The notes: generated by a model from the sequence alone, not told the origin. Counted from the stretch's first letter, positions 42,514 to 51,526 are shown. The stretch is 64,000 nt of DNA from Clostridia bacterium (GCA_900767885.1 CAAGAU010000014.1:1-64000); one strand, 5' to 3'. Numbers and translations: made by a program.

Positions 42514-44289
42514 TTAAAGACTTTCAAATTCTGTCAAAGCGTTTTCAAACGACTTCATAGCCGCCTTATACGCGTCTTTTTCGGTAAGATCGACGCCCGC
42601 AAGTTTTAACAGTTCCACGGGACTGTCCGAGCCGCCAGACGATAAAAACTTAAAGTAATCTTTAACCGCGGCTTCTCCCTCGTTATAAATTCGTTCCGCA
42701 ATGGAAATCGCGCTTATTATACCCGTAGCATATTTGTATACGTAGAATGCAGTGTAAAAATGCGGTATTCTCGCCCACTCGTAGGAAATTTCGTCATCCG
42801 AAATAACCGCCTCGCCGTAATACTTTTTATTGAGTTTGAGATATTCGCCGCAAAGGTAATCTTTGGTTAAAGGCTCGCCTTTTTCGGCGACGTTATGAGC
42901 GATATATTCAAACTCGGCAAACATGGTCTGACGGAAAAGAGTCGTGCGGATCATATCCATATAGTAGGACAACAAGAACTTTTTGAGTTTGTTATCCGTA
43001 GAATTTTTAAGCAAATATTTAAGAAGTAAAACTTCGTTTACCGTGCTTGCCACTTCCGCTACGAAAATCTTATAGTCTGCCTTGGCTTTGGGTTGCGCGG
43101 CGTCGGATTTATACGAATGCATAGAGTGTCCGAGTTCGTGCGCTATGGTAAATACGTCGTGGCTTGTTGGTTGATAGTTTAAAAGCACGTAGGGATGCTT
43201 TAAGCCGTAAACGCAAACGCTGTATGCACCGCTGCGCTTCCCTTCTGTTTCCTCAACGTCCATCCAACCTTCGTCATGCGCCCTTTGTAAAAGTTTGCCG
43301 TAGTCCTCGCCCAATGGAGCAAGTCCCTTTTTAACGAGTTTAAACGCCTCTTCGTAATCGAGTTTTATATCGGCGTTTTCAACGAGCGGAACATACAAGT
43401 CATACATATGCAACTCGTTTAAACCGAGAGTTTTTTTCCTGTCGGCGACGTATCTATGTACGAGAGGCAAAGCCTCGTTTACGCTTTCAAGTAAGTTTTC
43501 GTAAACGGTGGACGGAACGTCCTCGGAAGAGAGAGCGCACTCCAGGCAGCCGCCGAATTTTCTTGCACGGGCAAGGAATACGTCTTTATTCACGTTGCCG
43601 GTGTAAGTCGCGGTAATCGTATTGATAAGCGAGATAAACGCCTTATAATATGATTTAAACGCCTTTCCTCTTATTTCCTGGTCTTCGTTTTGCAAAAGAA
43701 GAGAATAAGTGCCATGCGTTACGCGGACTTTTTCACCGTTAATTTCTATTTCCGGGAACGGCAGATCCGCATTGTTTATCATAGTAAAAATATCCTGGAA
43801 ACCGCCGAAAACCTGCCCGCCGAGCGAAAGTACGCCTTCGCATTCCTTGGTAAGCACGTGCGGTTTGTCCTTTAAAAGACGGCTCAGCTGATAATCGTAA
43901 TCTTTAAACTTTTCGTTTGAAATAAACCCTTTAAGCGTAGCTTCGGGCAACGCGGTAAGTTCGGGAGTGATAAACGCCGCAGCGGAAGAATACTTTACGA
44001 AAAGCGCGTCTACTCTTGACGAAAGCGCGACCGCATCGGAGTTACGCGTGTCCAGATCGCGATACATCATAGCGTAAACGGCAAGTTTCTCTATCTTCGT
44101 ATCAACCTCGTCCAAGGTAACCAAAAGCTTGTAAAGCGCGGTTTCGTCCGAAAGTTTGCCTTCGTATGCCGAAAAATCGAGCGAATTTTCAACTTCTTTA
44201 TATAAAGCGTCGAATTCCTCTGAAGTTGCGAATATCCCCGTTAAATCCCATTTAAGATTTTTTGGTACTTCGTTTCTGTTTTTTGACAT
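42514..44289 (-). CDS. pepF: Oligoendopeptidase F
   Basis: The 591-residue M3-family zinc peptidase degrades short peptides in the cytoplasm. The metal site is FTIAHELGHSMHSYKSDAA, giving HExxH near residue 385, and the third ligand region is in VAEVASTVNEVLLL. There is no signal peptide. It lies 12 bases downstream of the small membrane-protein gene and 14 bases before dnaB. Confidence 0.95.
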   Translation of the reverse strand: MSKNRNEVPKNLKWDLTGIFATSEEFDALYKEVENSLDFSAYEGKLSDETALYKLLVTLDEVDTKIEKLAVYAMMYRDLDTRNSDAVALSSRVDALFVKYSSAAAFITPELTALPEATLKGFISNEKFKDYDYQLSRLLKDKPHVLTKECEGVLSLGGQVFGGFQDIFTMINNADLPFPEIEINGEKVRVTHGTYSLLLQNEDQEIRGKAFKSYYKAFISLINTITATYTGNVNKDVFLARARKFGGCLECALSSEDVPSTVYENLLESVNEALPLVHRYVADRKKTLGLNELHMYDLYVPLVENADIKLDYEEAFKLVKKGLAPLGEDYGKLLQRAHDEGWMDVEETEGKRSGAYSVCVYGLKHPYVLLNYQPTSHDVFTIAHELGHSMHSYKSDAAQPKAKADYKIFVAEVASTVNEVLLLKYLLKNSTDNKLKKFLLSYYMDMIRTTLFRQTMFAEFEYIAHNVAEKGEPLTKDYLCGEYLKLNKKYYGEAVISDDEISYEWARIPHFYTAFYVYKYATGIISAISIAERIYNEGEAAVKDYFKFLSSGGSDSPVELLKLAGVDLTEKDAYKAAMKSFENALTEFESL

Positions 44290-44301
44290 TTTTCTGTCTC
44301 C

Positions 44302-44862
44302 TTAACTTTTTATTTCTTCAAACACGTCGTCCTCGCTTTTAAGACCGTAACTTAAAAGACAGTTCGCGTGCGTAACGTATTTTATTATTTCGCCGCCTTT
44401 AAACTGCGGCATGGGCTTTTCTTTATCTACGAGAACGTGCCTGCGCATATATTCCTGCGTTTTATCCGACCATTCCAGAACCACCATTACGCGGTAATCG
44501 ACGTTGCCGACCTCGGTTATATCATCCTCGTTTTTAACGAAGGTGCTTACGTTAATCTGCTTATCGCCGGTTTTTGTATCGTCAAGAAAATGAAAATAAC
44601 TATTCGCCCTCTTATATGGTATAGAAAGATATATAAAAGAGAATATAATCAAAATAATGCTCAACGCGCAATTTATAAAGAGGTATAAATTCTTTTTGTC
44701 GATTATTTCCTGCGTGGACTGATACGGAAGTTGCAAAAACAAAACGAACACTACCGCTAACGCCGCCACAAAAACCGCAAGCACGGCGAAATATATTGCA
44801 AGAAGTTTCTTTCTTAATTTAAGTGCGTTATCATAGTCCGCGTCGGTATATAAATTTACCAT
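44302..44862 (-). CDS. Hypothetical membrane protein with two membrane helices
   Basis: I do not recognise a family for this 186-residue protein. After a charged N-terminus (MVNLYTDADYDNALKLRKKL) come two hydrophobic helices at about residues 20-45 and 60-82, then a soluble domain of about 100 residues. The soluble part has alternating hydrophobic residues (VDYRVMVVLEWSDKTQEYM) and is probably cytoplasmic. The frame extends to 44913, but the ATG at 44862 has AAGGAG five bases ahead and avoids a 43-base overlap with the degV-like gene. It is co-transcribed with pepF. Confidence 0.75.
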   Translation of the reverse strand: MVNLYTDADYDNALKLRKKLLAIYFAVLAVFVAALAVVFVLFLQLPYQSTQEIIDKKNLYLFINCALSIILIIFSFIYLSIPYKRANSYFHFLDDTKTGDKQINVSTFVKNEDDITEVGNVDYRVMVVLEWSDKTQEYMRRHVLVDKEKPMPQFKGGEIIKYVTHANCLLSYGLKSEDDVFEEIKS

Positions 44863-44870
44863 ATTACTCC

Positions 44871-45719
44871 TTATTTCGTATAAAAAATTATACCAATCGT
44901 GTTGTATCCGCAATGGCTGGTAATAGTACTGCCCGCTTCGGATTCGATTATTTCCTTAAATTCGAATTCGGCTTTAACCCTCTCCTTAACCAACTCTACG
45001 AGTTCGGGATCGGAAGGACTGTGCGTTATAAACACGCGCGTATCATCGTAATTACGATATTCCGCGGCCGTATCGTGAACATACTGAGTAAGGGCGCGTT
45101 GCATGCTGCTGCCAAGATATTTCTTTTTGACCGAAAGTGCGCCGTCGCATATAGCGATTGACGGATGAATTTTAAGTACTTTGGACGCCACCAGAGCAAC
45201 CGAAGAGCATCTGCCGCCCTTATGCAGAAATTCAAGCGTGTCAACAACGAACGAAACCTGAACTTTATTTTTATTCTCTTCAATAAATTTAACCGTTTCC
45301 TCCAAAGATTTTCCCTTTGAAAGCATTTCGGCGGCGCATATTATCTGAATACCTTGCCCAGAAGAAAGTGCATAACTGTCTATAACCGTTACGCCGCCGA
45401 CCGCCTCCGCCGCAGCGCGCGCCTGGTTTATGCAAGACGACGCTTTAGATGATATGCAAAAATGCAGAATTTTATCTCCGTCGGTTTTAAGTTTTGTAAA
45501 ATACTCTTCGTAAACCGCCTGACCTATAGCCGAAGTTTTAGGCAAAGCACCGGTGGTTTTGACAAAATCTATTATTTGATCGGCGGTTACGTCCACCGTG
45601 TCGTGATACTCTTTATCACCTAAAATAATCGATATAGGACATATTTTTATATCGTACTTTTTAATGATTTCCGGGGTGAGATCACAAGTGCTGTCGGAAG
45701 AAATTATTATTTTATTCAT
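44871..45719 (-). CDS. DegV family fatty-acid-binding protein
   Basis: The 282-residue cytoplasmic protein belongs to the DegV/FakB group, which presents fatty acids to the kinase FakA. It begins KIIISSDSTCDLTPEIIKKY. It also has GALPKTSAIGQAVYEEYF, the lipid-pocket segments typical of the family, and TLEFLHKGGRCSSVALV. Specificity for a given fatty acid cannot be told. No fakA gene is present in the window. It lies 4 bases after lepB. Confidence 0.92.
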   Translation of the reverse strand: MNKIIISSDSTCDLTPEIIKKYDIKICPISIILGDKEYHDTVDVTADQIIDFVKTTGALPKTSAIGQAVYEEYFTKLKTDGDKILHFCISSKASSCINQARAAAEAVGGVTVIDSYALSSGQGIQIICAAEMLSKGKSLEETVKFIEENKNKVQVSFVVDTLEFLHKGGRCSSVALVASKVLKIHPSIAICDGALSVKKKYLGSSMQRALTQYVHDTAAEYRNYDDTRVFITHSPSDPELVELVKERVKAEFEFKEIIESEAGSTITSHCGYNTIGIIFYTK

Positions 45720-45723
45720 ATAT

Positions 45724-46404
45724 TTACCTTCTGAAAAATTTTCTTATGGCATTGCCGGTTTTTTTAGAAAAATCGAAATACCACGAATACGAGTGTCTGT
45801 AATTTAACGACCATTCGTCTACCACGCCTATTACGTCGCTTATTTTGCGTGCGCCGATTTCACGTGAATCGCGCGAATGTCTGCGGTTGTCCCCCATAAA
45901 ATATACTTCCCCGTCGCCTACGGTGTACTCTTTTACGTCGTCCTGCGAGGAGGGGGGCGCGTAAGTTCCGTTGTCAGCACTCGGAACCCACGTTCCTCCT
46001 GCGTTATCAAGATAATGCGCGTAGGGCTCGTCTATTTTTTCGGCCTTTATTTGCCCGTTTTTCTTTCTGAAAACTTCGCCGTTCAACGTGTAAATCGTAT
46101 CGCCCGGCAAGCCGATAACTCGCTTTATATAATAGACCGAAGAATCGCCCGATCCGCTCGTGCGGACTATGATCACGTCGCCGTAATTTATATTATTGGT
46201 TTTGCGCATAATCAGCCAGTCGCCGTCCTGCACGGTCGTTTCCATAGACGATCCGCTTACTTGCACGGGTGAAAAAACAAAGGTTTTCAGCGCAATTATC
46301 GCTATCAATAAAATTACCGCGATAACGAGTATTACGTCGGCGGCCGATATTTTGTCTTTCTCCGGTTTTTGACCCAAAAGTCGCTCTCTGCAAATATCCG
46401 ACAT
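45724..46404 (-). CDS. lepB: Signal peptidase I
   Basis: The 226-residue membrane serine protease removes signal peptides on the outer face of the membrane. One membrane helix is seen at about residues 22-44. The catalytic serine is in VQVSGSSMETTVQDGDWL and the general-base lysine in VYYIKRVIGLPGDTIY. Box E, GEVYFMGDNRRHSRDSREIG, is also present. The gene starts 2 bases after the alpha/beta hydrolase. Confidence 0.95.
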   Translation of the reverse strand: MSDICRERLLGQKPEKDKISAADVILVIAVILLIAIIALKTFVFSPVQVSGSSMETTVQDGDWLIMRKTNNINYGDVIIVRTSGSGDSSVYYIKRVIGLPGDTIYTLNGEVFRKKNGQIKAEKIDEPYAHYLDNAGGTWVPSADNGTYAPPSSQDDVKEYTVGDGEVYFMGDNRRHSRDSREIGARKISDVIGVVDEWSLNYRHSYSWYFDFSKKTGNAIRKFFRR

Positions 46405-46406
46405 AC

Positions 46407-48068
46407 CTACACGACCAAAACGTTATTTATTAAAAATTTCGATTCCGATTTTATACCGAGCGCAATAATCCCGCCGTAGTTTTTAACCGTAAATCCGCTT
46501 TCCGATTTGAAATCGGTGATTTTAACGAGCGAATTTTGCCATAACTTTTCGGCCTTAAACTCTCCCGTATACAAATACTCCTTAATTTCACCGCTCAAAT
46601 CAAGCTCGAACAGAGTGAGTTTAACGGCAGCGTACTCTTCCGCATAAATATCGAATTTGAGCAAGGAGTTCTCGCTGAGCGCAAACTTATTTTCCAAAAA
46701 CGCGTAACTTATAAGTCCGTCGGGCGAATACACTCCTCCTATGTCGAACGCACCATTTCTGAGTTCTATAACTCTCTTTAAAAATGCTTTCCCATCGCCG
46801 CCTTTCTCATCCTGAAAACAAATGCCGTTAAGACCGTTTTCGCAGGAATATACGAGTTTATGGACGAATTGCCTTGTTTCTTCGCCGCGCTTACACGCCT
46901 CTTTTGAACTTAAAGCCGCGCCGTTTGTATACTCTACGCGACAAAATGCAAAAGTCCGCTCGGACAACGGCAAATAATCAAACTCATAGTTGCCATTTCC
47001 GACGTGTTTCATATCGTAAATCTTCCAGGTACGAAAAGCCGATCGGATAACGCCGTCGTTCACGGCAAGTTTTACCGCGGAAATCTTTTCATTATGATCG
47101 ACGTCTACGGTAAACCGCAATTTACCGTCTTTGTCGCTAACGGTAAGTTCGGGATTTTTCGGTAATTTTATCTTTTCTTCGGATAAATACTCGGATAAAA
47201 ACAAAAATACGTCTTTCTCGGATTTTTCGTCGAGATGTGCATTATATCCTATCGAAAAATCGTAATAACACGGAACTTTTTTATCTATACGCGACAGAGT
47301 ATCGCCCGCCCGGTCGAACTCCATAAATTCGCCGTTGGTCGAAGTCAGAAACAATACGGGCGTTTTTACGTACTGCGCGTAGGCGTGAGCGTCAACCGCC
47401 GCAACGTATTTTTTAAACGACTCGTCCCTTTCGGGCTCCGGCGAATCGGAGTATTTCAACTCGTCTTTATACGCCGTCCACCCCGCGCCGAAAAGCGAAA
47501 CGAAACAGTCTATTCTCTTATCAAACGCTACGAGTTGCCAACCTACGTTTGCACCAGTCTTGTCACCGATAACGCCTATCTTTTTATAGCCCTTGCTTTT
47601 AAGAAAACTCACGGCGTAACGCGCGACCGAAACCCACTCGTACCAACAGGTTTCTTTCGCGCTTTCGTCCACAAAATCCTTATGCCGTCCGCAGTTTTCT
47701 ATGTTGGCGTAAGATACGCTTTGCGGGTATTCGGTATGGTTTTTAAGTTGATTGCGTTCTCCGTATAAATCAACGCTTAAAACGGCGTAACCCGCGGCAA
47801 CGAAATCTTTAAGCGAATCGAATCCGATAGTTTCGTTTTCGCCCGAAAGATACAAGAGCGCGCCTTTGACGTCAACGTCCCCCGGTTCGGAATAAAAGCC
47901 GTATATACGGACGCGTTCGCTTTCGATTGCCCTGCCCGAAAAATACAGTTCGGTCATAACCGTGTTCTCGACTTTTATTTTATTGACTTCGGCTTCCTTT
48001 AAAGGCAGTTGGTCATCAAACCCGTCCCACAAAGAAGTCGGCGTTAAAAAAGCGTTTTTAATAATCAT
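46407..48068 (-). CDS. Alpha/beta hydrolase-fold protein, acetyl-esterase-like, with unusual nucleophile site
   Basis: The first 300 residues show an alpha/beta-hydrolase pattern: GALLYLSGENET, AAGYAVLSVDLYGERNQ and KKIGVIGDKTGANVGWQLV, then a histidine in GYNAHLDEKSE. The group resembles acetylxylan-esterase or dienelactone-hydrolase proteins. At the nucleophile elbow, where these enzymes have G-x-S-x-G, the sequence is G-D-K-T-G (residues 168-172), so the serine is missing. The C-terminal 230 residues are beta-rich and do not match a domain I know. There is no signal peptide. It is the first gene of the twelve-gene operon. Confidence 0.72.
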   Translation of the reverse strand: MIIKNAFLTPTSLWDGFDDQLPLKEAEVNKIKVENTVMTELYFSGRAIESERVRIYGFYSEPGDVDVKGALLYLSGENETIGFDSLKDFVAAGYAVLSVDLYGERNQLKNHTEYPQSVSYANIENCGRHKDFVDESAKETCWYEWVSVARYAVSFLKSKGYKKIGVIGDKTGANVGWQLVAFDKRIDCFVSLFGAGWTAYKDELKYSDSPEPERDESFKKYVAAVDAHAYAQYVKTPVLFLTSTNGEFMEFDRAGDTLSRIDKKVPCYYDFSIGYNAHLDEKSEKDVFLFLSEYLSEEKIKLPKNPELTVSDKDGKLRFTVDVDHNEKISAVKLAVNDGVIRSAFRTWKIYDMKHVGNGNYEFDYLPLSERTFAFCRVEYTNGAALSSKEACKRGEETRQFVHKLVYSCENGLNGICFQDEKGGDGKAFLKRVIELRNGAFDIGGVYSPDGLISYAFLENKFALSENSLLKFDIYAEEYAAVKLTLFELDLSGEIKEYLYTGEFKAEKLWQNSLVKITDFKSESGFTVKNYGGIIALGIKSESKFLINNVLVV

Positions 48069-48108
48069 ATTGCTCCGTCAAAAGTGCTTTACGAGTATAG
48101 TTAAATAT

Positions 48109-48140
48109 ATTATACACTATTTCTCGGAAATTTGCGAGAA
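48109..48140 (-). promoter_or_regulatory. Promoter of the twelve-gene operon with an overlapping palindrome
   Basis: On the minus strand a perfect TATAAT (48109-48114) lies about 40 bases before the hydrolase ATG. The -35 position, 17 bases away, is poor (TCGCAA at 48132-48137). It is covered by the 20-bp near-palindrome TTCTCGGAAATTTGCGAGAA at 48121-48140, perfect except at one symmetric pair of positions. A weak -35 under a palindrome suggests a regulated promoter. Confidence 0.6.
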
Positions 48141-48248
48141 TTAAACGGCAAATTTTGAAAAATATTTAAAAAATTTTTCGCGCCGTTATGCAAAACCGAC
48201 GCCTTACACACTACATTTTGTGTTTTTAAAATTCCCAATCAAAACGAC

Positions 48249-48277
48249 TTGATTTTTTTTGCAAAATATGTTTTAAT
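48249..48277 (+). promoter_or_regulatory. Promoter of the DnaD-repeat and helicase-loader genes
   Basis: TTGATT (48249-48254) and TTTAAT (48272-48277) are 17 bases apart. This predicts a leader of about 37 bases that includes GGAAGAG before the ATG at 48322. The remaining sequence of this 253-base divergent region is AT-rich, and I see no other element apart from the palindrome at 48121. Confidence 0.5.
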
Positions 48278-48321
48278 AATTTGAGCGATTTTTGTCTGAA
48301 AAAATTCTATGGAAGAGTAAT

Positions 48322-49731
48322 ATGTCGTTTTGCAGTTTTTCAAAAGAATCTAATAGTAACGCATTTACTAGCGTTGACAATAAGTTTATCGGACGATACC
48401 TGCCCGAAGCGAGCGGAGACGCCGTAAAGGTCTATCTTTACGGTTTATACTTGTGTTCTTCGGGCGAAGAAACCGACCTGAAAAAATTTGCCGAAGAATT
48501 AAGCATGGAACAGTCCGCCGTAGCGGAGACGTTCGCTTTTTGGGACGAACTCGGTCTTGTCAGCGTTATTTCTTCCGATCCGTATACGGTTAAATATTTA
48601 CCCATAAGCGCGTATACACGTAAAAAATACGATCTTGAAAAATATTCCGACTTTAACCGCGCGTTACAGGCACTGCTTCCCGACCGGATGATCACAACCA
48701 ACGAATACGCCGCGTATTTTCAGTTGATGGAAGATCGCGCGATAAAACCCGAAGCAATGCTTATGATAGTTAAGTACTGCGTTGACAGAAACGACGGCTC
48801 GATAGGATTCAGATACATACTCAAAGTCGCGGGCGATTTTGCGGAAAAAGGTATAACCACCGTAGGTAAAATCGAAAAGGAACTTTCCGACTTTTATTCG
48901 CGATCGGACAATCTCGACGAGATTTTTGCAAAAATCTGTCCCAATCGCAAGCCCGCGATTGAAGATATCGACCTTATAAAAAAATGGCTTAACGACATGG
49001 CTTTCGACAAAGAAAGCATACTGCTCGTAGCAAAGCAATCAAAGGCTAAAAACTTACAAAAAATCGACCGTGAACTTAAACTTTTGTTCGCCAACAAAAA
49101 ATTCTCGGCTACAGAAATCAAGGCGTATTACAAGGACAGAAACAAAAACACCGAACTTGCATATAAAATAGATAAAACCCTTTCTTTATACGTCGAAGTC
49201 GTCGACCCCGTAGTCGACAACTACGTAATTCCCTGGCTAAACAAGGGTTACGACGAAGAGTCATTACTTTTCGTTGCCAATTACTGCTTTAAAAAGAACA
49301 AGCGTTCGCTCGAAGAAATGAACGATACAATCGGCAGACTGTACGAAAAAGGACTTATAACCCTAACCTCTATCGCCGACTTTGCGAAAAGCGTGGCGGC
49401 GGATGACGAATTTATTAAAAAACTTTTATCTTCCGCCGGACTTAACCGCAAACCAACCGAGTGGGACAGAGAAAACCTCAGAACCTGGCGCGGCTGGAAT
49501 TTTTCGGACGAAATGATATTAAGAGCCGCCGAAATAGCAAACGGAAAAAATAACCCCCTGCCTTATATAAACGCCGTGCTTTCCGGGTGGAAAAACGACG
49601 GAGTATATTCGGTGGACAAAATCCCCGTACAAAAAACCGCCGCAAGTAAGAGCGGAGCGTTTAAATCGCGCGAGTACACGCAAGCCGAACTTGACAGTCT
49701 TATAGACGATATAGACGACGTCGAATTTTAA
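48322..49731 (+). CDS. DnaD-domain primosomal protein with four DnaD-like modules
   Basis: The 469-residue protein has an N-terminal winged-helix-like region (LKKFAEELSMEQSAVAETF) and then four helical modules resembling the DnaD C-terminal domain, at about residues 129-185, 219-275, 300-355 and 386-435. The last ends PLPYINAVLSGWKNDGV, the classical Y-xxx-I/L-xx-W element; the earlier ones are degenerate. DnaD and DnaB of Bacillus help load the replicative helicase. The loader ATPase gene follows after 15 bases. The frame is open to a TTG at 48292, but GGAAGAG supports the ATG at 48322. It ends in an acidic DDIDDVEF tail. Confidence 0.85.
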   Translation: MSFCSFSKESNSNAFTSVDNKFIGRYLPEASGDAVKVYLYGLYLCSSGEETDLKKFAEELSMEQSAVAETFAFWDELGLVSVISSDPYTVKYLPISAYTRKKYDLEKYSDFNRALQALLPDRMITTNEYAAYFQLMEDRAIKPEAMLMIVKYCVDRNDGSIGFRYILKVAGDFAEKGITTVGKIEKELSDFYSRSDNLDEIFAKICPNRKPAIEDIDLIKKWLNDMAFDKESILLVAKQSKAKNLQKIDRELKLLFANKKFSATEIKAYYKDRNKNTELAYKIDKTLSLYVEVVDPVVDNYVIPWLNKGYDEESLLFVANYCFKKNKRSLEEMNDTIGRLYEKGLITLTSIADFAKSVAADDEFIKKLLSSAGLNRKPTEWDRENLRTWRGWNFSDEMILRAAEIANGKNNPLPYINAVLSGWKNDGVYSVDKIPVQKTAASKSGAFKSREYTQAELDSLIDDIDDVEF

Positions 49732-49746
49732 GCGAGGTAATTTAAA

Positions 49747-50685
49747 GTGGCTTTTGAGAGTTTATTGAAAAGAGAATTAGATTTATATTATCAGCAAAAA
49801 CGCCGCAAAAACGAAGCTCGGGCGAATGCTGCGAAAGCAAAACTGTATTCCGACGAGAATTTCGTTTCCGCACTCAACGCGTACCGCTCGGAAAACTTCG
49901 AATACAGCAAGGCAAAATATAACGGCGACGAAAAAGCCGCGCTTATTCACGAAGCTAACGCAAAAAAAATTAAAAACGAACTACTGACGGCGGCGGAAAA
50001 ATCGGGCGTAAAAAAAAGCGATTTAAAGCCGAAGTACGATTGTAAACTTTGTAACGACACCGGCTTTACCAAAAACGGCGAAAAATGTTCATGCTATAAC
50101 CTTGCGCTGAAAAAAATAGCGTTCGACGCGCTCGGAATAGAAAACCCCGTTCTTCCCTCGTTTGAAAACTCGAAATACGAGGATAAAAACGGGTTAAAAA
50201 AAATATACGATAAAATAAGAGTTTACTGTGAAAAATTTACGCCGTCTACGGCAAAGAACATAGTTGTAAGCGGCGACGTAGGCACGGGTAAAAGTTTTCT
50301 TGCGGGGGCAATAGTAACGCAAGTGGAAAAAGCGGGATACAACCCTATTTTTATAACCGCGCAAAACTTAAACAACGTATTTTTAAAATATCACACCGCG
50401 CCGATAGACGAAAAATCGTTTTATTCATCCCTGCTTTGCGACTGCGACTTGTTGGTGATAGACGATTTGGGTTGCGAGCCGCCCTTTAAAAACGTAACTA
50501 ACGAATATTTGCTTATGGTGCTTTGCGAGCGCACGGCAAAATCTTTGCCGACGATAATCACGACCAACCTTTCGCAAAATCAACTTCTGGACAGGTACGG
50601 CGACAGGGTTCTTTCCCGTCTTAACGACAAGCGCCGCGGCAGTTTTATAGAAATTAAGGGCGAAGACTTACGCAGGCTTAAATAA
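49747..50685 (+). CDS. DnaI/DnaC-type helicase loader ATPase
   Basis: The 312-residue AAA+ protein has a cysteine cluster CKLCNDTGFTKNGEKCSCYN (about residues 98-117), like the zinc domain of DnaI. Its ATPase domain has Walker A SGDVGTGKSFLAGA and Walker B LLVIDDLGCEPP, followed by TIITTNLSQNQLLDRYGDRV, the sensor-1 and arginine-finger region. It should load the DnaB hexamer onto DNA. The start is GTG with GAGG about 9 bases ahead. It is transcribed with the DnaD-repeat gene. Confidence 0.92.
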   Translation: MAFESLLKRELDLYYQQKRRKNEARANAAKAKLYSDENFVSALNAYRSENFEYSKAKYNGDEKAALIHEANAKKIKNELLTAAEKSGVKKSDLKPKYDCKLCNDTGFTKNGEKCSCYNLALKKIAFDALGIENPVLPSFENSKYEDKNGLKKIYDKIRVYCEKFTPSTAKNIVVSGDVGTGKSFLAGAIVTQVEKAGYNPIFITAQNLNNVFLKYHTAPIDEKSFYSSLLCDCDLLVIDDLGCEPPFKNVTNEYLLMVLCERTAKSLPTIITTNLSQNQLLDRYGDRVLSRLNDKRRGSFIEIKGEDLRRLK

Positions 50686-50748
50686 TATTCTTTTTATCGC
50701 TTAATAGCGCAGCCATTTAAAAAGTTAAAGCAATCGACGTTCTTTTGC

Positions 50749-50776
50749 TTGACTTTTTATATCGAAGCGATAAAAT
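50749..50776 (+). promoter_or_regulatory. Promoter of the lipoprotein gene
   Basis: TTGACT (50749-50754) and TAAAAT (50771-50776) are 16 bases apart. The leader of about 40 bases ends in AGAGG before the ATG at 50822. Confidence 0.65.
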
Positions 50777-50821
50777 ATACTAAGAAACTTGCAATGACAT
50801 GCAAAAAAGAGGTATAAATAA

Positions 50822-51442
50822 ATGATTAAAAAAGTATTTGCAATTTTTTGTTCCGCTTTGGCGGCGTTTTGTTGCCTGAACTTTGCCGCATGCAATAAAA
50901 AAACTCAACCAATCGTCGGCAGCGGAACGACAAGGGACGATAACGCATGGTTTACCGAAGAAGAGTTGAACGCAAAGCACCTGTCAGGGTTGCCCGCGCC
51001 GACCGGTCTTACGGGAAAAATCTCTTCGGACGTGCACTGGTTCGGCGACGGTTACTCCTTCAGTCAGCCTTGTCCCGACGAAGCGACTTTTACCGCCAAC
51101 GCGCAAACGTATTTCGACTATTTCAAAACCAATTACGCACGACGTTTCGGCAAGCCGAGAATAGAAAAACTCTCTTCTTCAATGGACGAAACGTGGTATA
51201 AGATTGAGCAAAAAAATCAATTGGAAGATTACCATTCTACCAACCCGAGTTTGTTATACGAGTTCTATATCGTTACCGACGATACGCCGGTAGACGGTTA
51301 CTTTAAAGACGGCGCAGTGTTAAAGTTTGAAATAAGATACGAGCAAAACGGTACGGGCGAAAGTTATTACTTTAAACTTTTTATCGAAAACGCAAGCACA
51401 ACGCGTAACGGCACTTTTAAAAACTACTACAAAATGAACTGA
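50822..51442 (+). CDS. Hypothetical lipoprotein
   Basis: I do not recognise this 206-residue protein. It starts with a lipoprotein signal: MIKK, a hydrophobic stretch, and a lipobox FAAC with the lipidated cysteine near residue 24. The mature part is soluble and rich in aromatic residues (VHWFGDGYSFSQPCPDEATF and ATFTANAQTYFDYFKTNYAR). It has its own promoter and is followed by a shared terminator. The codon pattern resembles its neighbours. It is probably exposed on the outer face of the membrane; no function can be assigned. Confidence 0.82.
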   Translation: MIKKVFAIFCSALAAFCCLNFAACNKKTQPIVGSGTTRDDNAWFTEEELNAKHLSGLPAPTGLTGKISSDVHWFGDGYSFSQPCPDEATFTANAQTYFDYFKTNYARRFGKPRIEKLSSSMDETWYKIEQKNQLEDYHSTNPSLLYEFYIVTDDTPVDGYFKDGAVLKFEIRYEQNGTGESYYFKLFIENASTTRNGTFKNYYKMN

Positions 51443-51486
51443 CAATGTAAGTCCCGAATAATACGAATAACGGACCGACATGCAAA

Positions 51487-51525
51487 ACAAAACCCCGACT
51501 TTCCGTATGAAAATCGGGGTTTTGT
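51487..51525. terminator. Bidirectional terminator between the lipoprotein and LysR genes
   Basis: Arms ACAAAACCCCGA and TCGGGGTTTTGT form a 12-bp perfect stem with a 15-base loop between two convergent genes. The A-rich 5' arm gives a U-rich 3' arm on both strands. It lies one base past the LysR stop codon. Confidence 0.8.
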
Positions 51526-51526
51526 A

